A stretch of 64,000 nucleotides of DNA from contig JAWKVD010000011.1 of NCBI GenBank assembly GCA_041398225.1, positions 51,664 through 115,663 on the forward strand. The letters are read 5' to 3'. Positions 24,020 through 32,257 of the stretch are shown here, piece after piece. The DNA comes from JAWKVD01 sp041398225 (lineage in GTDB: Bacteria; Pseudomonadota; Alphaproteobacteria; Caulobacterales; Hyphomonadaceae). The notes beneath the pieces were generated by a model that worked only from the letters and a program-made list of their open reading frames with translations, was not told the DNA's origin and made no database searches. Numbering within the stretch: the first letter of the stretch is position 1; the number at the start of each line of letters is the position of its first letter. The position numbers and the translations under genes are program-made.

Positions 24020-24909
24020 ACGCCGATCGCGCGGCCCTCGCCGTCAAAGGTCCAGATCCGCGCCGGGTCGACGAAGACGCCGGCGACCATGCCTTCCGCC
24101 GGCACCCCCACAGCCAACGGCGCCAGCCAGTCGACGCCGGCCATGTTGAGGCGCGCCCAGATCACGCCGTCGATGGTCGTGGAGCCGGCGCCGTGCGCCA
24201 TGAACCGCACCGAACGCTCGTCGATCCGTTCAAAGGCGGCGTCGCGCGGATGAAAGGCCAGCGTGAATCGTCCAGCGTCGGGAAGGATCAATCCGGACGG
24301 CGCATGGAAACGGGAGCCGTCGGCCAGCCGCAGCGCGTCGCCGCCGCTCTCGAGCGGCAGCAGGTTGAGCGAGGGATGGGCCAGCGCCCGCGCCGCCGCC
24401 AGCGTGGCCGGGCGCGCCCTCACCTCTGCGAGGTCGCCGGCCTGTTCGGTCTTGCTGTCTGCCAGGATCACGACCCGCGCGGAGGTCCGCGCCTCGTCGG
24501 GCGTCGAGGCCAGAACCACGATAGCCGCCGGGGACGCTGCGATGCGGTCGGCGAACCAGGACAGAAATTCGGCCCGGGCCTCTCCGGTCAGGCCGGTCGC
24601 CGGAGCGTCGAACACGATCAGTTGCGCACGGGAGGCCAGAGCCTTTTCGGCAAGGGCGGCGGCGGGCCGGGACGGCTTCGCGGACGCCGCCGTCACGCCG
24701 CGCCTGTTCCTGCGGACATCCTGTCCGCCCAGCCGCGCCTCCCCGCTCGACGGGCGGAGCTGTCCCTGCAGGCACTTCGCGAACGCGGCGCGACGCCCCG
24801 CATCCAGCCCGACGACGGCCAGCGGCGCGCCCGGGCCGACTTCCGCGTCCAGATCCGTCACCACGGAACGCCCGGAAACGGCCAGCGTCAGCTTCCTCAG
24901 CTCAAGCAT
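24016..24909 (-). CDS. Degenerate ABC-transporter ATPase-like protein
   Basis: 297 residues from ATG 24909 (MLELRKLTLAVSGRSVVTDL). The layout follows a MalK/UgpC-type ATPase: an N-terminal nucleotide-binding part, then a TOBE-like C-terminal barrel ending VFVDPARIWTFDGEGRAIGV. The Walker A position reads GLDAGRRAAF instead of GxxGxGKST, no LSGGQ signature is visible, and the Walker B strand (AQLIVFDAP) ends D-A instead of D-E. ATP hydrolysis is therefore unlikely. There is no transmembrane ABC partner nearby. It could be a regulatory relic or a gene in decay, though the frame is intact over 297 codons. Confidence 0.7.
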   Translation of the reverse strand: MLELRKLTLAVSGRSVVTDLDAEVGPGAPLAVVGLDAGRRAAFAKCLQGQLRPSSGEARLGGQDVRRNRRGVTAASAKPSRPAAALAEKALASRAQLIVFDAPATGLTGEARAEFLSWFADRIAASPAAIVVLASTPDEARTSARVVILADSKTEQAGDLAEVRARPATLAAARALAHPSLNLLPLESGGDALRLADGSRFHAPSGLILPDAGRFTLAFHPRDAAFERIDERSVRFMAHGAGSTTIDGVIWARLNMAGVDWLAPLAVGVPAEGMVAGVFVDPARIWTFDGEGRAIGV

Positions 24910-25157
24910 CGAGGCCGCGCACTCCTGCTGCCGCCAATAATCCCGCGACCAAGCTAACGGGCGCATCCGCAGCGTCAAACACCGCGCGATCGCCATTGGC
25001 GCGACCACGAGAGGCGCCGGTGCGTCACGCTACATATTGTTACAGGTTTGAATTTTATGTGAGAGCACGACGGAAGCTGGTTCAGGCCACATTTAATTCG
25101 CCAGGTATTCATAGCATGTATGACGGCGTCCGCAGTGGACCGCTTTCGAGGCTGAAC

Positions 25158-26714
25158 ATGGATAAACGCATTCTTCTTGGCTTGGGCGGCGCGGCGGTCG
25201 TCGTGATCGCGGCGATCTTCATGCTCAGCCGCGGCGGTTCGGGCCCCAAGGGCGATTACAGCTTCGAAACGGCGACGGTGGAACGCGGCGACGTCGCCCG
25301 GATCGTGTCGGCTTCGGGCGCTGTGCAACCGCTCAATCAGGTCGATGTCGGATCGGAGGTCTCGGGCAAGATCATCGACCTCTATGTCGATTTCAACTCT
25401 CCGGTGAAGAAGGATCAGGTTCTCGCCCAGATCGATCCGGAGACATTCGAGACCGCCGTGCAGCAGGCGCGCGCCCGTCTCGACCAGTCCGACGCGGCGG
25501 TGGCCAATGCGCGTTCGGCGATCGACCGCTCGAAGGTGAATCTCGAAGTCGCGGAAGAGAACTACAAGCGGCAAAAGACGCTGCATGCCGAGCAGGCGAT
25601 CTCGCAAGCCGCCTGGGAGCAGGCGGACCGCGACTACAAATACGCCAAGCTCGATCTGCAGAACAACGAAGTCTCGCTTCAGTCGGCGATCGCCGGCCAG
25701 AAGCAGGCGCGCGCTTCGCTGGAGGAGACCCAGGCCAAGCTTGAGCGCACTAAAATCCGTTCGCCGATCGACGGCGTGATCATCAATCGCGAGGTCAATG
25801 TCGGGCAGACCGTGCAGTCCTCGATGAGCGTGGCGAAGTTCTTCACCATCGCGCAGGACCTGTCGCAGATTCAGATCGAGGCGTCGGTCGTGGAATCGGA
25901 CATTGGCGGCATCGACGACGGCGACCCGGTCACGTTCACGGTCGACGCGTTTCCGGGCGAGAGCTTTCGGGGCGTGGTTTCGCAGGTTCGCAAGCTGGGC
26001 GCCGAGCAGGCGAACGTGGTGACCTATACGGTCGTGGTCTCGGCCCGTAACCCGCAACAGAAACTTCTGCCGGGCATGACCGCCAATGTGGAGATCACCG
26101 CCGATCGCGCCACCGACGTTCTGCGCGTCGAGGCCGACGCGACGCAGCCGCGCATTCCCAAGGAGCTTCTCGCAACGCTCGAACAGGGCGACAGCCAGCC
26201 CGCGCAAGGCGGCCCGTCCGCGGGAGGCGGTCCGGGCGGCGCGCGGGGCGGCGGCAATCCGATGGGCGACTGGCTGAAGGCGGCGGGCGTCGACGACGAA
26301 CGCGCCAACCTCATCACCACGGAGTTCCGCGGCAAGATGGAGGAGCTGCGGGCTTCGATGCCCCGGACCGAGGGCGGCGGCCAGCGCGGCATCGCTTCGG
26401 GCGGGTTCGGCCCGCCTCCGAGCATCGCGCAACAGCAGCAGATGAACGAGTTCCGTCAGAAGATGCAGGCCATGCAGGACGAGGTTCTCAAGCGCCACCT
26501 CTCGACCGAGGAGCTGGAGGCGTTCAACAAGCAGCGGGCCGAGCAATCCTCGCGCAAGCGCGTGACCGGCTATGTGCTGAACGACAAGGGTGAACTTCAA
26601 CCCAAGCCGCTGGTGATCGGACTGTCGGACGGCTCCTATTCGGAGATCGTGCGCGGGGCCGAAGAAGGCGATCAGCTGGTGGTGCGCGCCACGCTGAACA
26701 AGAAGAAGAGCTGA
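25158..26714 (+). CDS. MacA-like periplasmic adaptor protein with a large C-terminal insertion
   Basis: 518 residues from ATG 25158. A membrane anchor at about 4-22 is followed by the lipoyl/hairpin/beta-barrel organisation of HlyD/MacA adaptors: VGSEVSGKIIDLYVDFNSPV, a long coiled-coil hairpin (about 95-200) and TKIRSPIDGVIINREVNVGQT. Between the barrel and the membrane-proximal domain lies an unusual insert (about 330-467), Gly/Pro-rich at first, then helical and glutamine-rich. The adaptor would bridge the inner-membrane MacB-type transporter and the outer-membrane channel. It is first in an operon with an ATPase, a permease and a NodT lipoprotein. Confidence 0.9.
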   Translation: MDKRILLGLGGAAVVVIAAIFMLSRGGSGPKGDYSFETATVERGDVARIVSASGAVQPLNQVDVGSEVSGKIIDLYVDFNSPVKKDQVLAQIDPETFETAVQQARARLDQSDAAVANARSAIDRSKVNLEVAEENYKRQKTLHAEQAISQAAWEQADRDYKYAKLDLQNNEVSLQSAIAGQKQARASLEETQAKLERTKIRSPIDGVIINREVNVGQTVQSSMSVAKFFTIAQDLSQIQIEASVVESDIGGIDDGDPVTFTVDAFPGESFRGVVSQVRKLGAEQANVVTYTVVVSARNPQQKLLPGMTANVEITADRATDVLRVEADATQPRIPKELLATLEQGDSQPAQGGPSAGGGPGGARGGGNPMGDWLKAAGVDDERANLITTEFRGKMEELRASMPRTEGGGQRGIASGGFGPPPSIAQQQQMNEFRQKMQAMQDEVLKRHLSTEELEAFNKQRAEQSSRKRVTGYVLNDKGELQPKPLVIGLSDGSYSEIVRGAEEGDQLVVRATLNKKKS

Positions 26715-26723
26715 CGCACAGGC

Positions 26724-27467
26724 ATGGCTTCCCCTCCCCCTCTCATATCGTGCCGCAACCTCACCAAGACCTACCGGATGGGAGATCTTGAGGTGCATGC
26801 GCTGCGCGGCGTTTCACTGGACATCAACGCCGGCGAGTTCGTCGCGATCATGGGACCATCGGGCTCGGGCAAGTCGACCTTGATGAACCTGATCGGCGCG
26901 CTCGACCGGCCGACCTCCGGAGAGATGTGGATCAACGGCCGCGAGCTGTCCGCGATGACGCGCGACGAGCTTGCCGATCTGCGCAACGAAACGCTGGGAT
27001 TCGTGTTCCAGCAGTTCAACCTGCTGAGCCGGCAGGATGCGCTGTCGAACGTGAAACTGCCGCTGCGCTACGCCCGCAAGGAGATCGCGGATATCGATGC
27101 GCGCGCGCGCGAGTGCCTTGAGCTGGTGAAGCTGGGCGACCGGATGGATCACCGCCCGATGCAGCTTTCCGGCGGCCAGCAGCAGCGCGTGGCGATTGCG
27201 CGGGCGCTGGTGAACCGCCCCAAAATCCTGTTGGCCGACGAACCGACCGGGGCGCTTGATACGCGGACGACCGTGGAGATCATGGATCTTCTGACCGAGT
27301 TGAACCGCCAGGGGATCACGGTGATTCTAGTCACCCATGAACCGGAAGTGGCGGACTATGCGACTCGCCAGATCTTCTTCCGGGACGGCCAGCTTGAAAG
27401 CGACACGCCGCATACGCCGCTGTCCCGCCAGGCGGAGACGGACGCACAATCAGGAGTTCCGGCATGA
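26724..27467 (+). CDS. MacB-type ABC transporter ATPase
   Basis: 247 residues. Walker A GPSGSGKST, Q-loop FQQFNLLSRQ, signature LSGGQQQRVAIARAL, Walker B ILLADEPTGALD and switch histidine VTHEP are intact. It belongs to the LolD/MacB/FtsE group of ATPases that power extracytoplasmic release or export. Unlike E. coli MacB, ATPase and permease are separate genes here; the ATPase stop overlaps the permease start (ATGA). It lies ten bases after the adaptor gene. Confidence 0.95.
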   Translation: MASPPPLISCRNLTKTYRMGDLEVHALRGVSLDINAGEFVAIMGPSGSGKSTLMNLIGALDRPTSGEMWINGRELSAMTRDELADLRNETLGFVFQQFNLLSRQDALSNVKLPLRYARKEIADIDARARECLELVKLGDRMDHRPMQLSGGQQQRVAIARALVNRPKILLADEPTGALDTRTTVEIMDLLTELNRQGITVILVTHEPEVADYATRQIFFRDGQLESDTPHTPLSRQAETDAQSGVPA

Positions 27468-28696
27468 GAGTGGGAGTCGCCTGGGCCTCCGCTGTCGAGG
27501 CGCTGATGTCGAATGTGCTGCGCAGCCTGCTCACCATGCTCGGCATCATTATCGGCGTGGCTTCGGTTATGGTGATGATGTCGATCGGCGAAGGCGCCAA
27601 GGCGCAGATCGACGCCCAGATCGCCAGCGTCGGCGCCAACATGCTGACGCTAAACCCCGGCGGATTTCGTCGCGGCGGGCGCAGCCAGGGCTTCGGATCG
27701 GGCAAGCCGTTCTCGGAAGCGGACGTCGCCTTTGTCGGCAGCCAACCCTATGTCGAGGCGGCGACCGGCTATCTTTCTGGAAGCGTGACGGCGGTTTCGG
27801 AAAGCGCGAACTGGCCGACAAGCGTAACGGGCGCCGACGCCAACTATTTCGAGGTCAACAACTGGACGATCAAGGAAGGCCGCGTATTCACCGACCAGGA
27901 CGTGCAGCGCGGGGCGTCGGTTGCGGTGATCGGACAGACGACCGCGACCAACCTCTTTCCCAACGGCGATCCGGTTGGTCAGCGCATTCGCCTCAACTCC
28001 GTTCCGGTCGAGATCATCGGCGTGCTTGAAGCAAAGGGCCAAGGCGGAGGACCGGGCCAGGATCGCGACGACACGATCATCGCGCCGCTGTCGATGGTGC
28101 GAAACCGGATCGTGGGCGGCAATCGCCAAGTCGCCCGTCACGTGCAGAGGATCCAGTTTCTCGTCGCTGACGGGTACGACATTCTGGAGGCGCAAGACGA
28201 GATCGCGCAATCAATGCGCGAACGTCGAAAAGTGTCGCCCGGCGAAGACGACAATTTCACAATTTTTAACTTTGCAGACATGATAAAGCAGAGGTCTGCC
28301 CAAACGCAGACAATGAGCATGTTGCTCGCATTTACTGCGGCGGTTTCGCTCATTGTCGGAGGCGTTGGGGTGATGAACATCATGCTTGTCTCCGTGACCG
28401 AAAGGACACGCGAGATCGGACTTCGGATGGCGATAGGGGCAAGAGGCGGGGATATTCTTGTCCAATTCCTCGTTGAGGCGCTACTTCTGTGTTCATTAGG
28501 CGGGGTCATAGGGATGACCATCGGATGGATAGGCTCGTTCGGCTTTGCACAATTCGCCGGCTGGCCGATGTCCGTCAGTCCGGTCATCATTGGAACAGCC
28601 CTCGGCGCTGCGGCGGCGGTGGGCCTCATCTTCGGCTTCTTCCCCGCCCGTCGGGCGGCGAAGCTCGATCCCATACAGGCTTTGCGTCATGACTGA
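27464..28696 (+). CDS. MacB-type ABC transporter permease
   Basis: 410 residues. The N-terminal membrane segment (SLLTMLGIIIGVASVMVMMS) is followed by a large periplasmic core domain and three C-terminal FtsX-type membrane segments with GGVGVMNIMLVSVTERTREIG and RLALD-like closing motif PARRAAKLDPIQALR. This is the MacB permease layout, which works mechanically rather than by carrying substrate across the inner membrane. From about 28200 to 28550 the codon use changes: ATA, AGG, TTA, CTA and TGT appear and GC falls, unlike the rest of the gene. The stop overlaps the NodT gene start by eight bases. Confidence 0.94.
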   Translation: MRVGVAWASAVEALMSNVLRSLLTMLGIIIGVASVMVMMSIGEGAKAQIDAQIASVGANMLTLNPGGFRRGGRSQGFGSGKPFSEADVAFVGSQPYVEAATGYLSGSVTAVSESANWPTSVTGADANYFEVNNWTIKEGRVFTDQDVQRGASVAVIGQTTATNLFPNGDPVGQRIRLNSVPVEIIGVLEAKGQGGGPGQDRDDTIIAPLSMVRNRIVGGNRQVARHVQRIQFLVADGYDILEAQDEIAQSMRERRKVSPGEDDNFTIFNFADMIKQRSAQTQTMSMLLAFTAAVSLIVGGVGVMNIMLVSVTERTREIGLRMAIGARGGDILVQFLVEALLLCSLGGVIGMTIGWIGSFGFAQFAGWPMSVSPVIIGTALGAAAAVGLIFGFFPARRAAKLDPIQALRHD

Positions 28697-30179
28697 ATCG
28701 AAGATCGACACGCGGGTGGTCAAGGGAGTCGCCCTGACCTCCCTTACGGTCGCACTCGGCGCCTGCGGCCACCTGCCGATCGCAGGACCGGCGTTCGACG
28801 CCATGGAAACACAAAGGGCGGGCCTGCCCGCCGACTGGACAATCGCCGAAATGACCGGCGACACCACAGTGGTGATCGCGGACTACTCGGTCTTCGGCGA
28901 CGCGCAACTTACCGCGCTGATCCAGGAAGCGCTCGAGAACAACCGGACGCTGCGCGCCTCGATGGAGAGCGTGCGCCAGTCGGAAGCCCTGCTGCGCCAG
29001 TCGCGCTCGGGCCTGTGGCCGTCGCTTTCGGCGGGCGTCGGCGTGAGCGCGGTGGATCGCGACGACAACCCGAACACGGCGATCGACGAATCCTCGAGCT
29101 TCTCGACCGAGACCTACTCGTTCAACATCTCCGGCGCCTACAATGTCGACCTGATGGGCGACCTGTCGGCGTCGATCCGCGCATCTATCGCGGGCCTGCG
29201 CTCGACCGAGGCGACCTATGAACTCGCCCGCCGCCAGCTCGCGGCCCAGGTCGCGCGCGCCTACTTCACGGTGCTGGAGCAACGCCTGCAGCTCGACCTG
29301 AACCGCCGCACGCTTGAGCGCGCCCGGTCGACCTTCAACATCACCCAGACGCGCTTCGACGCCGGCGCCGTGGCGCGCGACGAACTGGTTCTTGGCGAGT
29401 CCAGCCTCGCGAGCGCCGAAGACAGCGTGATTTCCTCGGAAGCTTCGGTGCGCGCATCGGTGCGGTCGCTTGAGGTTCTGCTCGGACGCTTCCCGCGCAA
29501 CGCGCTTGAAGTGCAAGGCGCCCTGCCCGCACCGCCGCCGACGCCGCCGATGGGTCTGCCCGAGCTGACCATCCGCTCGCGCCCGGATGTGGTGGCGGCC
29601 GAGTTCAACCTGATCCAGACCTTCGCCAACAACCGCGTCGTGCACATGTCGCGCTGGCCGCAGCTGGACGCGACGCTGGGCCTTGGCCTGCAGAACGGCA
29701 CGACGGACACGACGTCCGGCCTGTTCGATCTCGACGGCATCGCCTATTCGATCGGCGCCACGCTGGCGCAGACGATTTTCGACGGCGGCGCGATCAGCGG
29801 CCGCATCGCCGCATCGGACGCGGCCAAGCGCGCGGCGCTGGAACGGTATGGCCAGACCATCATCGACTCCTACGCCTCGATCCTGAACGCGCTCGACCAA
29901 TTCAACACGCTGCAGTCGCGCTCGCGCAGCCTCGAGACGGCGTCTGAAGCCGCTCGCGAGACGTTGCGCCTCAGCGAGCTGCGCTACAATGAAGGCAGCC
30001 AGTCGCTGCTCGACCTGATCACCGTGCGCGACCGCGCCGACGCCGCGGAGAGCGCGCTGATCTCCAATCGCCGGGCGCGACTGGAGCAGTGGATCGTGCT
30101 GCATCAGGCGCTGGGCGGCGATCCTGTGAAGGCGACGTCTCTGCCGACCGTCGAGCAAACGGCGGAAGGCGCCTACTAG
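28689..30179 (+). CDS. NodT-family outer-membrane efflux lipoprotein
   Basis: 496 residues from ATG 28689, overlapping the permease stop. A lipobox is present (VALGACGHLPIAG). Two OEP repeats of long helices and strands follow: LIQEALENNRTLRASMESVRQSE in the first and FNTLQSRSRSLETASEAARETLRL in the second, with the LRYNEGSQSLLDLI stretch typical of the channel fold. It should form the trimeric outer-membrane duct for the MacA-MacB pair encoded just upstream, making a complete tripartite exporter. It might also serve the RND pump at 45682-49996, which has no channel of its own nearby. Confidence 0.93.
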   Translation: MTESKIDTRVVKGVALTSLTVALGACGHLPIAGPAFDAMETQRAGLPADWTIAEMTGDTTVVIADYSVFGDAQLTALIQEALENNRTLRASMESVRQSEALLRQSRSGLWPSLSAGVGVSAVDRDDNPNTAIDESSSFSTETYSFNISGAYNVDLMGDLSASIRASIAGLRSTEATYELARRQLAAQVARAYFTVLEQRLQLDLNRRTLERARSTFNITQTRFDAGAVARDELVLGESSLASAEDSVISSEASVRASVRSLEVLLGRFPRNALEVQGALPAPPPTPPMGLPELTIRSRPDVVAAEFNLIQTFANNRVVHMSRWPQLDATLGLGLQNGTTDTTSGLFDLDGIAYSIGATLAQTIFDGGAISGRIAASDAAKRAALERYGQTIIDSYASILNALDQFNTLQSRSRSLETASEAARETLRLSELRYNEGSQSLLDLITVRDRADAAESALISNRRARLEQWIVLHQALGGDPVKATSLPTVEQTAEGAY

Positions 30180-30223
30180 GCGCCATTTCTGGCCAGGCGC
30201 TCACTTTCAGGCAGTTTGACCTC

Positions 30224-30252
30224 ACGCAGCACGAAGCGTCTTCGTGCTGCGT
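30224..30252. repeat. Perfect 13-bp hairpin after the MacAB-NodT operon
   Basis: Arms 30224-30236 (ACGCAGCACGAAG) and 30240-30252 (CTTCGTGCTGCGT) flank a 3-base loop. There is no T tract on either side, so it is not a standard intrinsic terminator, but a stem of this strength could block exonucleases or act with Rho. Confidence 0.75.
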
Positions 30253-30328
30253 ATTGCCCGCTTGCGGCATTGCCGACTAGTCTGCGCGACAAGTCCGCAA
30301 TCTTCTTGCGTGTAAGGGGTCATCCGAC

Positions 30329-32167
30329 ATGAAACGAACCTTGCTTGGCGGCGCAGCCGCACTCGCGCTCGCCATCTCCGGCTGCGCCCAGACGTCCGCG
30401 CCGGCGAGCACGCCGGAGACGACGGCCGAGACAACGCCGTCCGCCGCCGCGTTCATCGCCGAGGCGGAACGGAAGCTGACCGACTATGGCGAGTACGCCG
30501 CGCGCATCGCGTGGGTGAACGCCAACTTCATCACCTATGACACCGACTGGCTGAACGCCCGCGCCGGGTCTGAGGGCACGCTGCTTTATGTCGGCCTCGC
30601 CAACGGAACCAAGGCGTATGAGGCGGCCGCCCTGAGCCCGGAACAAACGCGCAAGATGAACATCCTGCGCGCCGGCATCGTGATGCCCGCTCCGTCCAAG
30701 GGAACGCCCGAGGAGCAGAAGGCGATCTCCGACGAACTGAACCAGATCACCACGGACCTGCAGTCGACATACGGCAAGGGCAAGTTCGTCATCGACGGCG
30801 AGGAGCTCAACCTCGAACAACTGTCCAACATCATCGCCACCTCGCGCGATCCGGCCAAGCTGAAGCAGGCTTGGGAAGGCTGGCGCACGGTCTCTCCGGC
30901 GATGAAGGACGGCTATGCGCGCATGGTGGAGATCGGCAACGCCGGCGCGCGCGAGCTGGGCTTCAAGGACATCGCGGACATGTGGCTGTCGAATTACGAC
31001 ATGCCCTCGGACGACATGGAGGCGACCGTCGAGCGTCTGTGGACCGAGGTCGAGCCACTCTACAAGGATCTCCATTGCTATGTGCGCGGACGGCTGAACG
31101 AGACCTATGGCGATGCGGTTCAGCCCGCGACCGGCCCGATCCGCGCCGACCTGCTCGGAAACATGTGGGCCCAGGACTGGACCAACATCTACCCGCTGGT
31201 CGCCCCGCCGGCGTCCGATCCGGGCTATGACCTGACCGATGTGCTGCAGACGAAGGGCTATGACGCCGTCAAGATGGTGAAGACGGGCGAAGCCTTCTAC
31301 ACCTCGCTCGGCCTTGCCCCGCTGCCCGAGACGTTCTGGGAACGCTCGCTCATCACCCGTCCGCGCGACCGCGAAGTGGTGTGCCACGCTTCGGCCTGGG
31401 ACCTCGACAATCTCGACGACATTCGCATCAAGATGTGCACGCAGGTGAACGCCGAGGACTTCTCCACCGTCCACCACGAGCTGGGGCACAATTTCTACCA
31501 GCGCGCTTACAAAGAGCAGGACTTCCTGTTCCGCAACGGCGCGCATGACGGCTTCCACGAAGCCATCGGAGACTTCATCGCGCTTTCGATCACGCCGGAA
31601 TATCTCAAGCAGATCGGCCTGATCGATACGGTTCCGCCGGCTTCCGCCGACATCGGGCTTCTGATGAACCGCGCGCTGGAAAAGGTGGCGTTCCTGCCGT
31701 TCGGACTGATGATGGACAAGTGGCGCTGGCAGGTGTTCCGCGGCGAGACCACGCCGGCCGAGTACAACGCCGACTGGTGGACGCTGAGGACGAAGTATCA
31801 GGGCATCGTTGCGCCGGGGCCGCGTCCGGCCGACGCGTTCGATCCGGGCGCGAAGTACCACATTCCGGCCAACACGCCCTATCTGCGCTACTTCCTCAGC
31901 TATGTGCTGCAGTTCCAGTTCCAGAAGGCCGCCTGCGATCAGGCCGGCTGGACCGGACCGCTGCACCGCTGCTCGATCTACGGGAACAAGGAAGTCGGCG
32001 CGAAGTTCAACAAGATGCTTGAGATGGGCGCCAGCAAGCCCTGGCCTGACGCGCTTGAAGCCTTCACCGGCACCCGCGAGATGAGCGCCGAACCGATGGT
32101 GGAGTATTTCCAACCGCTGACGGTTTGGCTCAAGGACCAGAACAAGGGCCGCAGCTGCGGCTGGTAG
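30329..32167 (+). CDS. Peptidase family M2 (angiotensin-converting-enzyme-like) lipoprotein
   Basis: 612 residues. Lipobox LAISGC near residue 23 predicts a periplasm-facing lipoprotein. The M2 zinc site is complete: H383-E384-L385-G386-H387 in VHHELGHNFYQ, and the third ligand E411 in FHEAIGDF, 24 residues on. Conserved M2 segments LRYFLSYVLQFQFQKAAC and HRCSIYGNKEVG follow. Peptidyl-dipeptidases remove dipeptides from peptide C-termini, often with chloride activation. It likely acts in peptide breakdown in the periplasm. It is transcribed alone and is followed by an intrinsic terminator. Confidence 0.95.
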   Translation: MKRTLLGGAAALALAISGCAQTSAPASTPETTAETTPSAAAFIAEAERKLTDYGEYAARIAWVNANFITYDTDWLNARAGSEGTLLYVGLANGTKAYEAAALSPEQTRKMNILRAGIVMPAPSKGTPEEQKAISDELNQITTDLQSTYGKGKFVIDGEELNLEQLSNIIATSRDPAKLKQAWEGWRTVSPAMKDGYARMVEIGNAGARELGFKDIADMWLSNYDMPSDDMEATVERLWTEVEPLYKDLHCYVRGRLNETYGDAVQPATGPIRADLLGNMWAQDWTNIYPLVAPPASDPGYDLTDVLQTKGYDAVKMVKTGEAFYTSLGLAPLPETFWERSLITRPRDREVVCHASAWDLDNLDDIRIKMCTQVNAEDFSTVHHELGHNFYQRAYKEQDFLFRNGAHDGFHEAIGDFIALSITPEYLKQIGLIDTVPPASADIGLLMNRALEKVAFLPFGLMMDKWRWQVFRGETTPAEYNADWWTLRTKYQGIVAPGPRPADAFDPGAKYHIPANTPYLRYFLSYVLQFQFQKAACDQAGWTGPLHRCSIYGNKEVGAKFNKMLEMGASKPWPDALEAFTGTREMSAEPMVEYFQPLTVWLKDQNKGRSCGW

Positions 32168-32199
32168 AACGGCGCGCGAGACAGGCTTGTCAAACGGCT

Positions 32200-32225
32200 A
32201 CGGGCGTCCCCTTCGGGACGCCCGT
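32200..32225 (+). terminator. Intrinsic terminator after the M2 peptidase gene
   Basis: Perfect 11-bp stem ACGGGCGTCCC (32200-32210) / GGGACGCCCGT (32215-32225) with the stable CTTC loop, followed by TTCCATTTCG. It also lies just downstream of the stop of the convergent minus-strand gene. Confidence 0.85.
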
Positions 32226-32257
32226 TTCCATTTCGTCAGCGACGGATGGCGTTGCGG

